NCBI GenBank assembly: GCA_958352885.1
Contig: CATWQI010000002.1
Coordinates: forward strand, 62,001 to 126,000
Length of the DNA stretch: 64,000 nucleotides
Reading direction: 5' to 3'
Source: an uncultured Duncaniella sp.
Lineage (GTDB): Bacteria; Bacteroidota; Bacteroidia; Bacteroidales; Muribaculaceae
Position 1 is the stretch's first letter; each line of letters starts with the position of its first letter. The position numbers and the translations under genes are program-made. Positions 27,636 to 35,470 of this stretch are shown piece after piece. The notes under the pieces were generated by a model. The model saw only the letters and a list, made by a program, of their open reading frames with translations, ran no database searches and was not told the DNA's origin.

Positions 27636-28793
27636 TCAACGGGCTGCTTCTGTGGAGAATGCGAAGACAGTGTGGCTGTTGTATGTTTCTCCGGGGCGCA
27701 GAATGGTCGACGGCCATTCGGGTTTGTTTGGGCTGTCGGGGTAATGCTGAGTCTCAAGGCAGAGAGCAGCGTGTTGGTTGTACGTTTTGCCGTTCTTGCC
27801 GGTAACGGTTCCGTCAAGGAAGTTTCCTGAATAGAACTGGATGCCGGGTTCGTCAGTGTAGACGGTGAGGGTTATGCCGCTTTCGGGCGAAGTGAGGATT
27901 GCCGCCGGAAGTGAGATGTCACCCTTGGTGTCAAGTACCCAGTTGTGGTCGTATCCGTTGCCGTTCTTGATTTGTTCGAAGTCCATCATGGCGATGTCAC
28001 GGCCCACAGCTTTGGGTGAAGTGAAATCCATGGGAGTGCCTGCCACCGGTAGGATTTCCCCTGATGTCATGTAGGTTGAGTCAACCGGGGTATAAGTAGT
28101 GGCGTTGATTTGCAGGATGTCGTTCTCCACGCCTTTAGCAGGGTCGCCTGTGAGGTTGAAATATGAGTGATTGGTCATATTTATTACTGTCGGACGGTCT
28201 GTGGTGGCTGAATAGGCGATGTCGACCTTGTTGTCGGCTGTCAGAGTATAAGTGACGGTGGCTGTGAGATTGCCCGGGAAGTTGTTGTCACCGTCAGGGG
28301 ACTGCATTGTGAGTATCAGAGTAGAGTCGTTTGGCTGCTGTGCGTCATACACCTGGTATTGCCATCCGGTCGGACCTCCGTGAAGGCAGTGTCCGAAGTT
28401 ATTTACCGGAAGTTGCACAGTGTCGCCGTCGATTGGGAGCCTGCCGTGGTCTATACGGTTGGCATAGCGTCCAATTGCTGCGCCAAAGTCAGTCTGGTTG
28501 TTTTCAGGGAAATATGCTGCCACGCTGTCCATGCCGAGCACAACATCCTTTAAGTTGCCGTCACGGTCAGGTACCATGAGTGACACGATTCTGCCGCCGA
28601 AGTTGGTTATGCAGACTTCTGTCCCGTCCTGGTTGGTAAGAGTGTAGAGGTGAGTGGCTTTGCCATTGTATTCGTTTTCAAAGTTCTGAGGGTCAAGTCC
28701 CGACTTTGTAAGAGTGGGTTGAGCATTTTTGCTTCCACAAGCGGTAGCGATAGCTGCTGCGACGATAAGTGGCGTGAAATAAGATAATTTCAT
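27636..28793 (-). CDS. galM: Periplasmic lipoprotein aldose 1-epimerase
   Basis: 385 residues from the ATG at 28791-28793. This start gives a lipoprotein signal (MKLSYFTPLIVAAAIATAC, Cys19); the longer frame adds 23 residues that spoil it. The GalM fold is clear: GFGGRIVSLMVPDRDG-like start, NFGHCLHGG, INMTNHSYFNLTG (catalytic His) and ALCLETQHYPDSPNKPEWP (catalytic Glu). Mutarotation in the periplasm would speed conversion of arabinose anomers before uptake by the symporter encoded next. It is the first gene of the ara operon. Its promoter is unclear: GAACTTTG at 28880-28887 on the minus strand is one base off the -7 consensus. Confidence 0.92.
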   Translation of the reverse strand: MKLSYFTPLIVAAAIATACGSKNAQPTLTKSGLDPQNFENEYNGKATHLYTLTNQDGTEVCITNFGGRIVSLMVPDRDGNLKDVVLGMDSVAAYFPENNQTDFGAAIGRYANRIDHGRLPIDGDTVQLPVNNFGHCLHGGPTGWQYQVYDAQQPNDSTLILTMQSPDGDNNFPGNLTATVTYTLTADNKVDIAYSATTDRPTVINMTNHSYFNLTGDPAKGVENDILQINATTYTPVDSTYMTSGEILPVAGTPMDFTSPKAVGRDIAMMDFEQIKNGNGYDHNWVLDTKGDISLPAAILTSPESGITLTVYTDEPGIQFYSGNFLDGTVTGKNGKTYNQHAALCLETQHYPDSPNKPEWPSTILRPGETYNSHTVFAFSTEAAR

Positions 28794-28971
28794 GGGTCGA
28801 TTGGTATAAAGTGATAGTTGAATTGACTTTTGATGATTCAAGTGGAGTCTAAATGACCTCAATAGGGGTATAAACCATGCAAAGTTCGTAAATATATTGA
28901 TACGATGAACTGCTTGAAATATGTTTTACAACATAAAAATAGCCGGTTCATGCCTTCGGAAATGAAAAAAT

Positions 28972-29009
28972 ACCTCCCTGCCGGTCTGTAAAATTGCCGG
29001 CAGGGAGGT
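28972..29009 (-). terminator. Terminator of the RNase G gene
   Basis: A perfect 13-bp stem (ACCTCCCTGCCGG, 28972-28984, with 28997-29009), 12-nt loop, followed on the minus strand by ATTTTTTCATT. It lies 70 bp after the rng stop. The interval between galM and this site shows no gene. Confidence 0.85.
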
Positions 29010-29079
29010 TTGCGGTTGGTCATCAGACCGGGTAAATCCGATTGGTCCGGTCACCTGGTCTTTGAATTGTCAATGGAAG

Positions 29080-30702
29080 CTATTCTTCCTTGGAGCGGTT
29101 CTTCGCTTTGGATTTTGACTTTGTAGCCGAGGAGTCAATATCCTTTTCTTCTTTGAGGTCAATTTCGTTATGGTTGCGGTCAACAACTCTGTAAGCCAGA
29201 TAGGCGAGAGATTCGTCAGGCACTATACGGAAGTTGAAGCCGAATTCAAGTTGCCAGCGTCGGTAAAGCGACGGAAACCCTTTCTTGAGGTAGGCGGCGA
29301 CATAAGGATGGACGTAGAGGATGAAGTGCTTGACCTTGAGAGTGTCCACGAGGTATTCAAGTTTCTCGTGGAGAGTGTCTGTGAAAAGGAGCGAGGGTTG
29401 CACTTCCCCTTTGCCGTGGCATGAGGGGCACTCTTCGGAGGTGATTATGTCCATGGCGGGACGCACGCGCTGCCTGGTGATCTGCATAAGCCCGAATTTG
29501 CTTAGCGGGAGTATGTTATGGCGGGCGCGGTCATTTGCCATTACTTCTCTCATGTGCTCGTAGAGTTTCTGGCGATGTTCTGCCTTGTTCATGTCGATGA
29601 AGTCGATGACTATAATGCCTCCCATGTCTCGCAGACGGAGCTGTCGGGCTATTTCGTCCGCAGCCCGGAGGTTGACTTCAAGTGCGTTGCTTTCCTGGTC
29701 CGGTGCTGCTTTCGAGCGATTGCCGGAGTTTACGTCGATGACATGGAGAGCTTCGGTATGTTCGATGATTACATAGGCGCCTGATTTGAATGAAACGGTC
29801 TTTCCGAACGATGATTTGATTTGGCGCGTGATGTTAAAGTGGTCAAAGATTGGTACGTCGCTGTCGTAGAATTTCACTATGTCATGGCTCTCGGGAGCTA
29901 TGAGTGCGACATACTTGGATATTTGTCCGAAGATTTCTTTGTCGTTGACGTGGATACTTTCAAAAGTGGGGCTGAATACATCGCGCAGCATCCCGACGAT
30001 GCGGCTTTCTTCTTCAAAGATTAGAGCCGGGGCTGTGGCTTTCTGTGCTTTTGCCACTGTTTCCTCCCAGCATCTGAGGAGTGTTTTCAGCTCATGGTGC
30101 AGTTCGCGTACGCTTTTTCCCTCGGCGGAAGTGCGTATGATTACCCCGAAATTCTTGGGGCGTATGCTTTCGATGAGCTGGCGGAGGCGGAGTTTCTCTT
30201 CAGTCGTCTTGATTTTCTGTGATATGGAGATTTTGTCACCGAAAGGTATCAGCACCATGTATCTGCCTGTGAAGGTGATTTCGGTGGTGAGACGCGGTCC
30301 TTTGGATGAGATTGGCTCCTTGACTATCTGTACCATCAGTTCCTGTCCGGGCTGGAGTACGTCGGTGATTGAGCCGTGCTTGTCAATGTCGGGTAGACGC
30401 TTGATTTTTGACACGGAGGGCACCGCCTTTTTATCCTCGAGGAGGGTTTTCAGGAATGACGAATAGGAAGAGAATTGAGAACCTAAATCCAAGTAGTGAA
30501 GAAAAGCGTCCTTCTCGTATCCTACGTTGACGAAAGCGGCGTTGAGTCCGGGCATCAGTTTCTTGACTTTGGCAAGGTAGATGTCACCGACAGCGTAGGC
30601 GATGTTGCGCGACTCTTTCTGTAGCGAAACAAGGCGCGAGTCCTCCAGCAAGGCGATTGACACCTCGTTGGGTTGTACGTCTACAATTAGTTCACTTTTC
30701 AT
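29080..30702 (-). CDS. rng: Ribonuclease G/E family endoribonuclease
   Basis: 540 residues. The N-terminal S1 domain (VGDIYLAKVKKLMPGLNAAFVNVG) is followed by the RNase H-like and DNase I-like catalytic core with its two metal-binding Asp (HVIDVNSGNRS, IVIDFIDMNKAEHR) and the Zn-link CPSCHGKGEV. The C-terminal part is of RNase G type, with a short lysine-rich tail and no degradosome scaffold. The enzyme matures rRNA and cleaves 5'-monophosphorylated RNAs. A long hairpin sits just upstream between this gene and a 29-codon gene; the three genes HU, small basic protein and rng lie in a row. Confidence 0.95.
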   Translation of the reverse strand: MKSELIVDVQPNEVSIALLEDSRLVSLQKESRNIAYAVGDIYLAKVKKLMPGLNAAFVNVGYEKDAFLHYLDLGSQFSSYSSFLKTLLEDKKAVPSVSKIKRLPDIDKHGSITDVLQPGQELMVQIVKEPISSKGPRLTTEITFTGRYMVLIPFGDKISISQKIKTTEEKLRLRQLIESIRPKNFGVIIRTSAEGKSVRELHHELKTLLRCWEETVAKAQKATAPALIFEEESRIVGMLRDVFSPTFESIHVNDKEIFGQISKYVALIAPESHDIVKFYDSDVPIFDHFNITRQIKSSFGKTVSFKSGAYVIIEHTEALHVIDVNSGNRSKAAPDQESNALEVNLRAADEIARQLRLRDMGGIIVIDFIDMNKAEHRQKLYEHMREVMANDRARHNILPLSKFGLMQITRQRVRPAMDIITSEECPSCHGKGEVQPSLLFTDTLHEKLEYLVDTLKVKHFILYVHPYVAAYLKKGFPSLYRRWQLEFGFNFRIVPDESLAYLAYRVVDRNHNEIDLKEEKDIDSSATKSKSKAKNRSKEE

Positions 30703-30777
30703 TTAACTTGATTATTTTTGCGTTTTTTGCCGGCTGCCGGATGTGGCGGTGCCGGAGCGTATAATTGAAATGACGCA

Positions 30778-30831
30778 AAGAACAAACCTTTCAGGGGGTG
30801 ATGTGTATCACTCCTTCCAGAGTTTGTTCTT
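30778..30831. terminator. Long hairpin between the small basic protein gene and rng
   Basis: AAGAACAAAC (30778-30787) pairs with GTTTGTTCTT (30822-30831), and inside it GGGGTGAT pairs with ATCACTCC. It ends about 75 bp before the rng start. It may terminate the upstream minus-strand gene; the T-run is poor, so a processing site or leader element for rng is also possible. Confidence 0.5.
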
Positions 30832-30867
30832 CGTGTATCTCAACGTCATATTAAAGGTTGAAGATTA

Positions 30868-30957
30868 TTATTTCTTCTTATGACGATTTTTGCGAAGGCG
30901 TTTTTTACGCTTGTGAGTTGCCATCTTGTGGCCTTTTCTTTTCTTTCCGCTTGGCAT
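30868..30957 (-). CDS. 29-residue highly basic protein, possible ribosome-associated peptide
   Basis: The frame ATG (30955-30957) to TAA (30868-30870) codes for 29 residues beginning MPSGKKRKGHKMATHKRKKR and rich in Lys, Arg and His. Such a composition is that of very small ribosomal proteins. I recall near-identical short genes in other Bacteroidetes next to HU, but I cannot confirm the product name. It lies 78 bp after the HU gene and upstream of rng. The tight KRKK-type pattern and intact stop argue that it is expressed. Confidence 0.75.
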   Translation of the reverse strand: MPSGKKRKGHKMATHKRKKRLRKNRHKKK

Positions 30958-31035
30958 AGTTGGAATGATGTTATTGTTAGAAAATATGGTTACCTGTCAC
31001 AGTGGGGGTGCGCCGCAGAACCGGCGCGGAAGGAT

Positions 31036-31317
31036 TTATTTTGCTTCCTTCACCTCTTCCATGAACACCTTTGCGGGCTTGAAAGCGGGGATGCGGTGCT
31101 CGGGGATGATGATGGTGGTATTCTTGGAAATGTTGCGGGCAGTCTTCTCAGAACGAACTTTGATGATGAAGCTACCGAAACCACGGAGGTATACGTTTTC
31201 GCCGTTGGCGAGAGAGTCCTTCACAGTCTCCATGAACTTCTCGATGGTTTCAAGTACGTTGGCTTTGTCGATGCCGGTAGATTTTGAAATCTCGTTAACG
31301 ATGTCAGCTTTAGTCAT
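31036..31317 (-). CDS. hup: HU/IHF family DNA-binding protein
   Basis: 93 residues, canonical length. It starts MTKADIVNEISKSTGIDKAN, has the conserved GENVYLRGFGSF turn and ends the beta arm with NTTIIIPEHRIPAFKPAKVF (the RNP-type arm in HU is here R-I-P-A-F-K-P). HU dimers bend DNA and compact the nucleoid. It is followed by the small basic protein gene and rng on the same strand. Confidence 0.95.
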   Translation of the reverse strand: MTKADIVNEISKSTGIDKANVLETIEKFMETVKDSLANGENVYLRGFGSFIIKVRSEKTARNISKNTTIIIPEHRIPAFKPAKVFMEEVKEAK

Positions 31318-31493
31318 TACGGTATGAATTTATAATTGGTTAATATCTTTAATGTTGCGGTTTGCGGAACCGCTTGAATTTTGCAAGTGCAAATATCGGA
31401 ACTTTTTTTGAATTATCAACAATGTTTTCATGAAAAAAATTCCTTAAAATTCACTTTCTCACCACTTTAAGGGATATTACTGTGCGCCGGCTC

Positions 31494-32240
31494 TTAAAAT
31501 AGCCCGGTGACGGAGGGCAAATCGGGGGTGAGCAGATGGGTGCCGAGCCATCTCGGAGTCCCTTGCGATGTGCGGTCGAGATGTATGGCGCGCCATTGGC
31601 TGTCAAGTGCTCCGCGTATGTCGGTGTCGGGGTTGTCGCCGATCATGAGGTGGTGTCCGGGGGTGGTGTCGCCTGCCCGCTCCATGGCGTGGCGGTAGAG
31701 ACGGATGTCCGGTTTATTGATGCCTATGTCGTCGCTCAACACGGTCAGATCCACAAGGCGGTCAAGTCCGGTGGTGCGGAGTTTGGCATGCTGTACGGAG
31801 GTGAATCCGTTGCTCAGTACACCTATATTATAATTATGCGCGCGTAGGAATTCAAGCAGCTCTGCCGCTCCGGGGATGAGTGTCTTTTGCTCTGCGAGAC
31901 GGGTCAGATATATAGGGTCCATCTCTCGGCTGAAAGCTTCAAGTTCGTCATCGCTCCCTTCCCATTTGCCGCGCAGGGGGGTATAAAACCTGTCGAGCCT
32001 CAGGAAATCCTGGGTGATTTCCTGTCGGTTATACCTTTCCCAGAGCTTATGGTTATGCCCCTCGTATGCTTCGATCCAGCTTTCGGGGGTGGGGTAGAAT
32101 CGGTGAAGCGAGCATTCATCGAACAGGATACGGTGGGCGGCACGCGAGTTGGCGTGGAAGTCAATCAGCGTGTCGTCAAGGTCAAACCATACCCAGCTGA
32201 CCCCTGCTGTGAATAGTGGCGGGATAGTGTCAGATTTCAT
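31494..32240 (-). CDS. HAD-superfamily hydrolase, YjjG-type noncanonical nucleotidase
   Basis: 248 residues. HAD motif I is WFDLDDTLIDF (Asp20, Asp22), motif II is GVLSNGFTS, motif III Lys in INKPDIRLY and motif IV GDNPDTDIRGA. The helical cap with RYNRQEITQDFLRLDRF and the overall length match the YjjG family, which dephosphorylates non-canonical pyrimidine nucleotides. Its start overlaps the end of the queuosine transporter gene by 11 bp, so both are translated from one mRNA. Confidence 0.88.
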   Translation of the reverse strand: MKSDTIPPLFTAGVSWVWFDLDDTLIDFHANSRAAHRILFDECSLHRFYPTPESWIEAYEGHNHKLWERYNRQEITQDFLRLDRFYTPLRGKWEGSDDELEAFSREMDPIYLTRLAEQKTLIPGAAELLEFLRAHNYNIGVLSNGFTSVQHAKLRTTGLDRLVDLTVLSDDIGINKPDIRLYRHAMERAGDTTPGHHLMIGDNPDTDIRGALDSQWRAIHLDRTSQGTPRWLGTHLLTPDLPSVTGLF

Positions 32241-32916
32241 TGATTTTCCACCATTTGTATGACATTCCGGGTCGGTCGGTCACATCGCCTCCCTCGTGGT
32301 TGCGTAGAAATTTCACAACTCTCATGGTCACAGGGAGGATGAGAATCTCGTACATGGTCTTCAGCACTGTCTGTGTGAGAATCAGAGCTGCTATCTCGTT
32401 CCATGCCAGGATTCCTCCGAAAGCCAGGGGGAAGAATATCACAGAGTCAACGCCTTCGCCCCACAGTGTCGAGATTATGGCGCGCAGCGAGAAGCCCTTT
32501 CCTCCTGATGCAATCTTCATCTTTGACATTACGTAAGCATTGACCATGGAGCCGCATAGGAATGCGATGAAGCTTGCGGCGAAGATGCGTGGAACGGCCC
32601 CGAATATAAGAGCCATGGCATCCTGTCCGGTCCAGGAGGCGGCACCCGGTAGCCATACGCCGAGCTGGAGCAGCAGCGACACCAGCAGGTTCATGCCGAA
32701 GCCGAGCCATATCACCAGTCTTGCCTTTCCGAAGCCGTAGACCTCTACGATGCAGTCATTAAGTATGTAGGATATAGGGAAGACTATGACTCCGGCTGTT
32801 ATGGTAAGCGGTCCGAGGTCGACTGTCTTTATTTCCATCAGATTGCTCACTATCAGGCACACACAGAATGTGACTGCCAGGAGCATGAATGTCACGGATA
32901 TTTTTACTTCGCTCAT
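32230..32916 (-). CDS. yhhQ: Queuosine precursor transporter (YhhQ/VUT family)
   Basis: 228 residues with six to seven membrane segments. Family marks: SNLMEIKTVDLGPLTITAGVIVFPISYILNDC split over TM1-2 (ISYILNDCIVEVYGF is diagnostic), SFIAFLCGSMVNAYVMSKMK and RAIISTLWGEGVDSVIFFP. It brings 7-deazaguanine precursors such as preQ0/preQ1 or queuine into the cell for tRNA modification. It follows kdsC by 88 bp and overlaps the YjjG-type gene. Confidence 0.93.
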   Translation of the reverse strand: MSEVKISVTFMLLAVTFCVCLIVSNLMEIKTVDLGPLTITAGVIVFPISYILNDCIVEVYGFGKARLVIWLGFGMNLLVSLLLQLGVWLPGAASWTGQDAMALIFGAVPRIFAASFIAFLCGSMVNAYVMSKMKIASGGKGFSLRAIISTLWGEGVDSVIFFPLAFGGILAWNEIAALILTQTVLKTMYEILILPVTMRVVKFLRNHEGGDVTDRPGMSYKWWKINEI

Positions 32917-33004
32917 GCAGAGTATATATTTGGATTGTTACGGGGATGTCCTATTGCCGGACACCTCTTCAATGGTTCTTTCTGTTGGTCGGGATAAGAT
33001 GTCG

Positions 33005-33478
33005 CTAATAGCCGAGGAGCCCGTTGATGAATTCACGGACACATCCTTCTCCCCCTTTGAGTGACATGATGCGTATGCCGGGGATAGCTTTGACCTGGGG
33101 CATGGCATCGGCGGGACATGCGGCTGTCCCGGCTGCCTTGAGCAGGTCGGCGCAATTGACATCGTCGCCGATGTAGGCCACATTGTCGAGTGTTATCCCG
33201 AGAGTGTCGCAGATTTCTATGGCGGCGGCGAGCTTTCCGCCGTCTCGCTTCCCTTGCACAAGATAATCGATACCGAGTTTCTCCGCGCGTCGGGTCACTA
33301 TGGCTGTGTTTTCACTGGTGATTATACCCACCTTCACGCCGGTTTTTTGCAGGAGCTGGAGTCCCATGCCATCGCGTGTGTTGAACTTTTTCATCACGTC
33401 ACCGTCGGCGGAGTAGTACATGCCCCCGTCGGTAAGCGTTCCGTCAACATCGGTGAGAAATAATCGAATCTTGCTCAT
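33005..33478 (-). CDS. kdsC: 3-deoxy-D-manno-octulosonate 8-phosphate phosphatase
   Basis: 157 residues without a cap domain, as usual for KdsC (HAD class C0). Motif I is LFLTDVDGTLTDGGMYY (Asp10, Asp12), motif II Ser in GIITSENTA, motif III Lys in the VQGKRDGGK region and motif IV YIGDDVNCADLL. It removes phosphate from KDO 8-phosphate in lipid A-core synthesis. It heads an apparent operon with yhhQ and the YjjG-type gene. Confidence 0.95.
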   Translation of the reverse strand: MSKIRLFLTDVDGTLTDGGMYYSADGDVMKKFNTRDGMGLQLLQKTGVKVGIITSENTAIVTRRAEKLGIDYLVQGKRDGGKLAAAIEICDTLGITLDNVAYIGDDVNCADLLKAAGTAACPADAMPQVKAIPGIRIMSLKGGEGCVREFINGLLGY

Positions 33479-33500
33479 GCCTGTTTGAATTTTGAGGATG

Positions 33501-33508
33501 CAAAATTA
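33501..33508 (-). promoter_or_regulatory. Possible -7 box for kdsC
   Basis: On the minus strand TAATTTTG, matching TAnnTTTG, 22 bp before the kdsC start. No clear -33 box is seen. Confidence 0.35.
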
Positions 33509-33568
33509 GATAAAATTTTCCTGACGTGCTAATAATTAGGATTTTTTAGGGTGTTTGCGTGAAAAAAA

Positions 33569-33603
33569 CAACAACCCCGGTCGCGGGATGACCGGGGTTG
33601 TTG
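33569..33603 (-). terminator. Terminator of the tandem susCD operon
   Basis: A perfect 14-bp stem (CAACAACCCCGGTC, 33569-33582, with 33590-33603) and a 7-nt loop, followed on the minus strand by TTTTTTTC. It is about 120 bp beyond the final susD stop. Confidence 0.88.
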
Positions 33604-33613
33604 CGGAAAAGGG

Positions 33614-33706
33614 GGGAGCGTGTCTCAGTATCTAACCTTAATTAATATGCCATAACCAAATTAGTCTGTCATAAACAATCTATATATTTCATGTAGACAC
33701 GCTCCC
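33614..33706. repeat. 12-bp inverted repeat enclosing a 69-bp loop in the 3' UTR of susD
   Basis: GGGAGCGTGTCT (33614-33625) pairs exactly with AGACACGCTCCC (33695-33706). The enclosed 69 bp are AT-rich and have no frame. It lies between the susD stop codon and the terminator hairpin, so it is in the mRNA tail. Confidence 0.6.
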
Positions 33707-33726
33707 GTCTGGACTGTAAAGTTGGT

Positions 33727-35445
33727 TTACCAACCGGGATTCTGTGTGAGATTTCCGTTTTTGGTGATTTCAGTCTGCGGTATGGGATAGAAGTTGTTAC
33801 GTTCGTTCCACTGGCGACTTACTTCCTGACGGGTATAGGAGAGTGTGCCGTCGGCGTTCTTCTCGATGTTCATGCGGGTGATGGAAGTGAAGTACTTGGC
33901 ACCTTCTTTCCAGCGGCGGACATCCCAGAAGCGGTGGCCTTCAAATGCGAGTTCCACGAAGCGTTCCTTCTGATACTTTGCCCAGAATGCGTCACCGTTC
34001 TCAGTCACGTCTGGCATACCTGCGCGGTTGCGCACCATGTTGACAGCCTGGCGTGCTGTCATGTTGTGTCCCGGAAGAGCGACATCGGCGCTACCGGTGT
34101 ACTTGAACACAGCTTCGGCATAGTCAAGGAGTGCGCCTCCGTAACGGATGTTGAGATATGTGTGGTACGATTCCTTGAACTTGCTGCTTGCCGAAAGGTC
34201 GATGGCACCGTTGCAGAGTTTCTTGAGATAGTAGCTGGTGGTTGTGGCACCGCTCAACGGCTGACCGTTGCGTCCGCCGATGAATGTCTCAAGCTTGTTG
34301 CTCTGATATGAGGGCCATACGTCGCCATTGACAGCTACTGTCGCTGCAAGACGGGGGTCGCGGTTGGCATAGGGATTGTTGGGGTCATATCCGGAACCGT
34401 TCTCGAAGATGCCTTTGCCGTTGAGCATGTCATAAGCGTCTACGAGGTTCTGGGTGGGACAAGTGCCGCCTGTGCCGCCTTCGATACCTACGGGATAGTT
34501 GTTGGTCTCGACATAATTGTCGCCGGAGGTACTCTTGTAGTAACGGTATGAGAATAGAAGTTCTTTCTCGATTTCAGCGTTCTGGAAGTTGTATGCGCTC
34601 CAGAGGTTGGCGTAAACTGCTGTCAGACCTTTGCCTTGGTACTGGCACTCGTCGAAGAGTTCCTTGTAGTAGTCGGCGGCGTTCTTGTAGCGCTCTTTGT
34701 CATCGTTGGGGTTGAACAGGGGGCTTGCCCAGTAGAGTGCAGCCTGTGCGCGCAGGGCGAGCACAGCTATCTTTCCGGCACGACCTGATTCAGTCTGGGT
34801 GATTGCGTAGTCACCAAGGTCTGCGTAATTACGGATAATCTTGTCCTTGATGTCGGAGCATTCATTGATGATGAACTCGAACACTTCATCAGATGTGTTG
34901 CGTGAGAGGGAGTTGATTTCCGCTGCTGACATCTGGTGGTCGATGATGGGCACACCGCCGTACTGACGGTTGAGGATGAAGTAGAAGTATGCGCGGAGGA
35001 AGCGGGCTTCGTATACGTAGTTTTCGTAACGGTGCATCTGACCGGCATAGTCAGGGTTGAGTTTCAATTCGTCGAAATCCAGACCCTGGAAGAAGTCAAT
35101 GTAGTGGTTGGCTGCCTGAATGGCAGTGTACATGCTGCTCCAGTAGGCTGATTTGGCGTTTGTGGGTGTCCAGCCGCCATTGTAGAAGTCCTCGATGGCA
35201 TTACCGATTTTGCTGTACTCCGCTTCGTCGGTGGCGCCAGCCTGCATGGCACCGTTGCTGAAGTTGCCGAAGTCGTAAGGCACGGCTTTGTAGAGCTGTG
35301 TCATGAAGCCGCCGACATTGCCGAAGTTTAACTCGACGAAGTCTTTGTCGACAACGCCATACTCATGGTAGTCCATTTCGTCCTTGCAGGAAGTCACAGC
35401 CAAGCCGAGAGCTACGAGAGGTAGGATGATATATTTGGTTTTCAT
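33727..35445 (-). CDS. SusD-like lipoprotein, second pair of tandem locus
   Basis: 572 residues; lipobox LGLAVTSC (Cys20). The SusD fold is shown by the early FMTQLYKAVPYDF region, the ARFLRAYFYFILNRQYGGVPIID block (the usual ARFLRAYYYFxLxxxYGGVP), NMTARQAVNMVRNRAGMPDV and LAFEGHRFWDVRRWKEG, and the PIPQTEITKNGNLTQNPGW ending. It binds glycan at the cell surface together with the SusC protein encoded 25 bp upstream. It is the last gene of the tandem operon. Confidence 0.95.
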   Translation of the reverse strand: MKTKYIILPLVALGLAVTSCKDEMDYHEYGVVDKDFVELNFGNVGGFMTQLYKAVPYDFGNFSNGAMQAGATDEAEYSKIGNAIEDFYNGGWTPTNAKSAYWSSMYTAIQAANHYIDFFQGLDFDELKLNPDYAGQMHRYENYVYEARFLRAYFYFILNRQYGGVPIIDHQMSAAEINSLSRNTSDEVFEFIINECSDIKDKIIRNYADLGDYAITQTESGRAGKIAVLALRAQAALYWASPLFNPNDDKERYKNAADYYKELFDECQYQGKGLTAVYANLWSAYNFQNAEIEKELLFSYRYYKSTSGDNYVETNNYPVGIEGGTGGTCPTQNLVDAYDMLNGKGIFENGSGYDPNNPYANRDPRLAATVAVNGDVWPSYQSNKLETFIGGRNGQPLSGATTTSYYLKKLCNGAIDLSASSKFKESYHTYLNIRYGGALLDYAEAVFKYTGSADVALPGHNMTARQAVNMVRNRAGMPDVTENGDAFWAKYQKERFVELAFEGHRFWDVRRWKEGAKYFTSITRMNIEKNADGTLSYTRQEVSRQWNERNNFYPIPQTEITKNGNLTQNPGW

Positions 35446-35470
35446 GTCTTATTCGTTTAGGAATCAAGAA

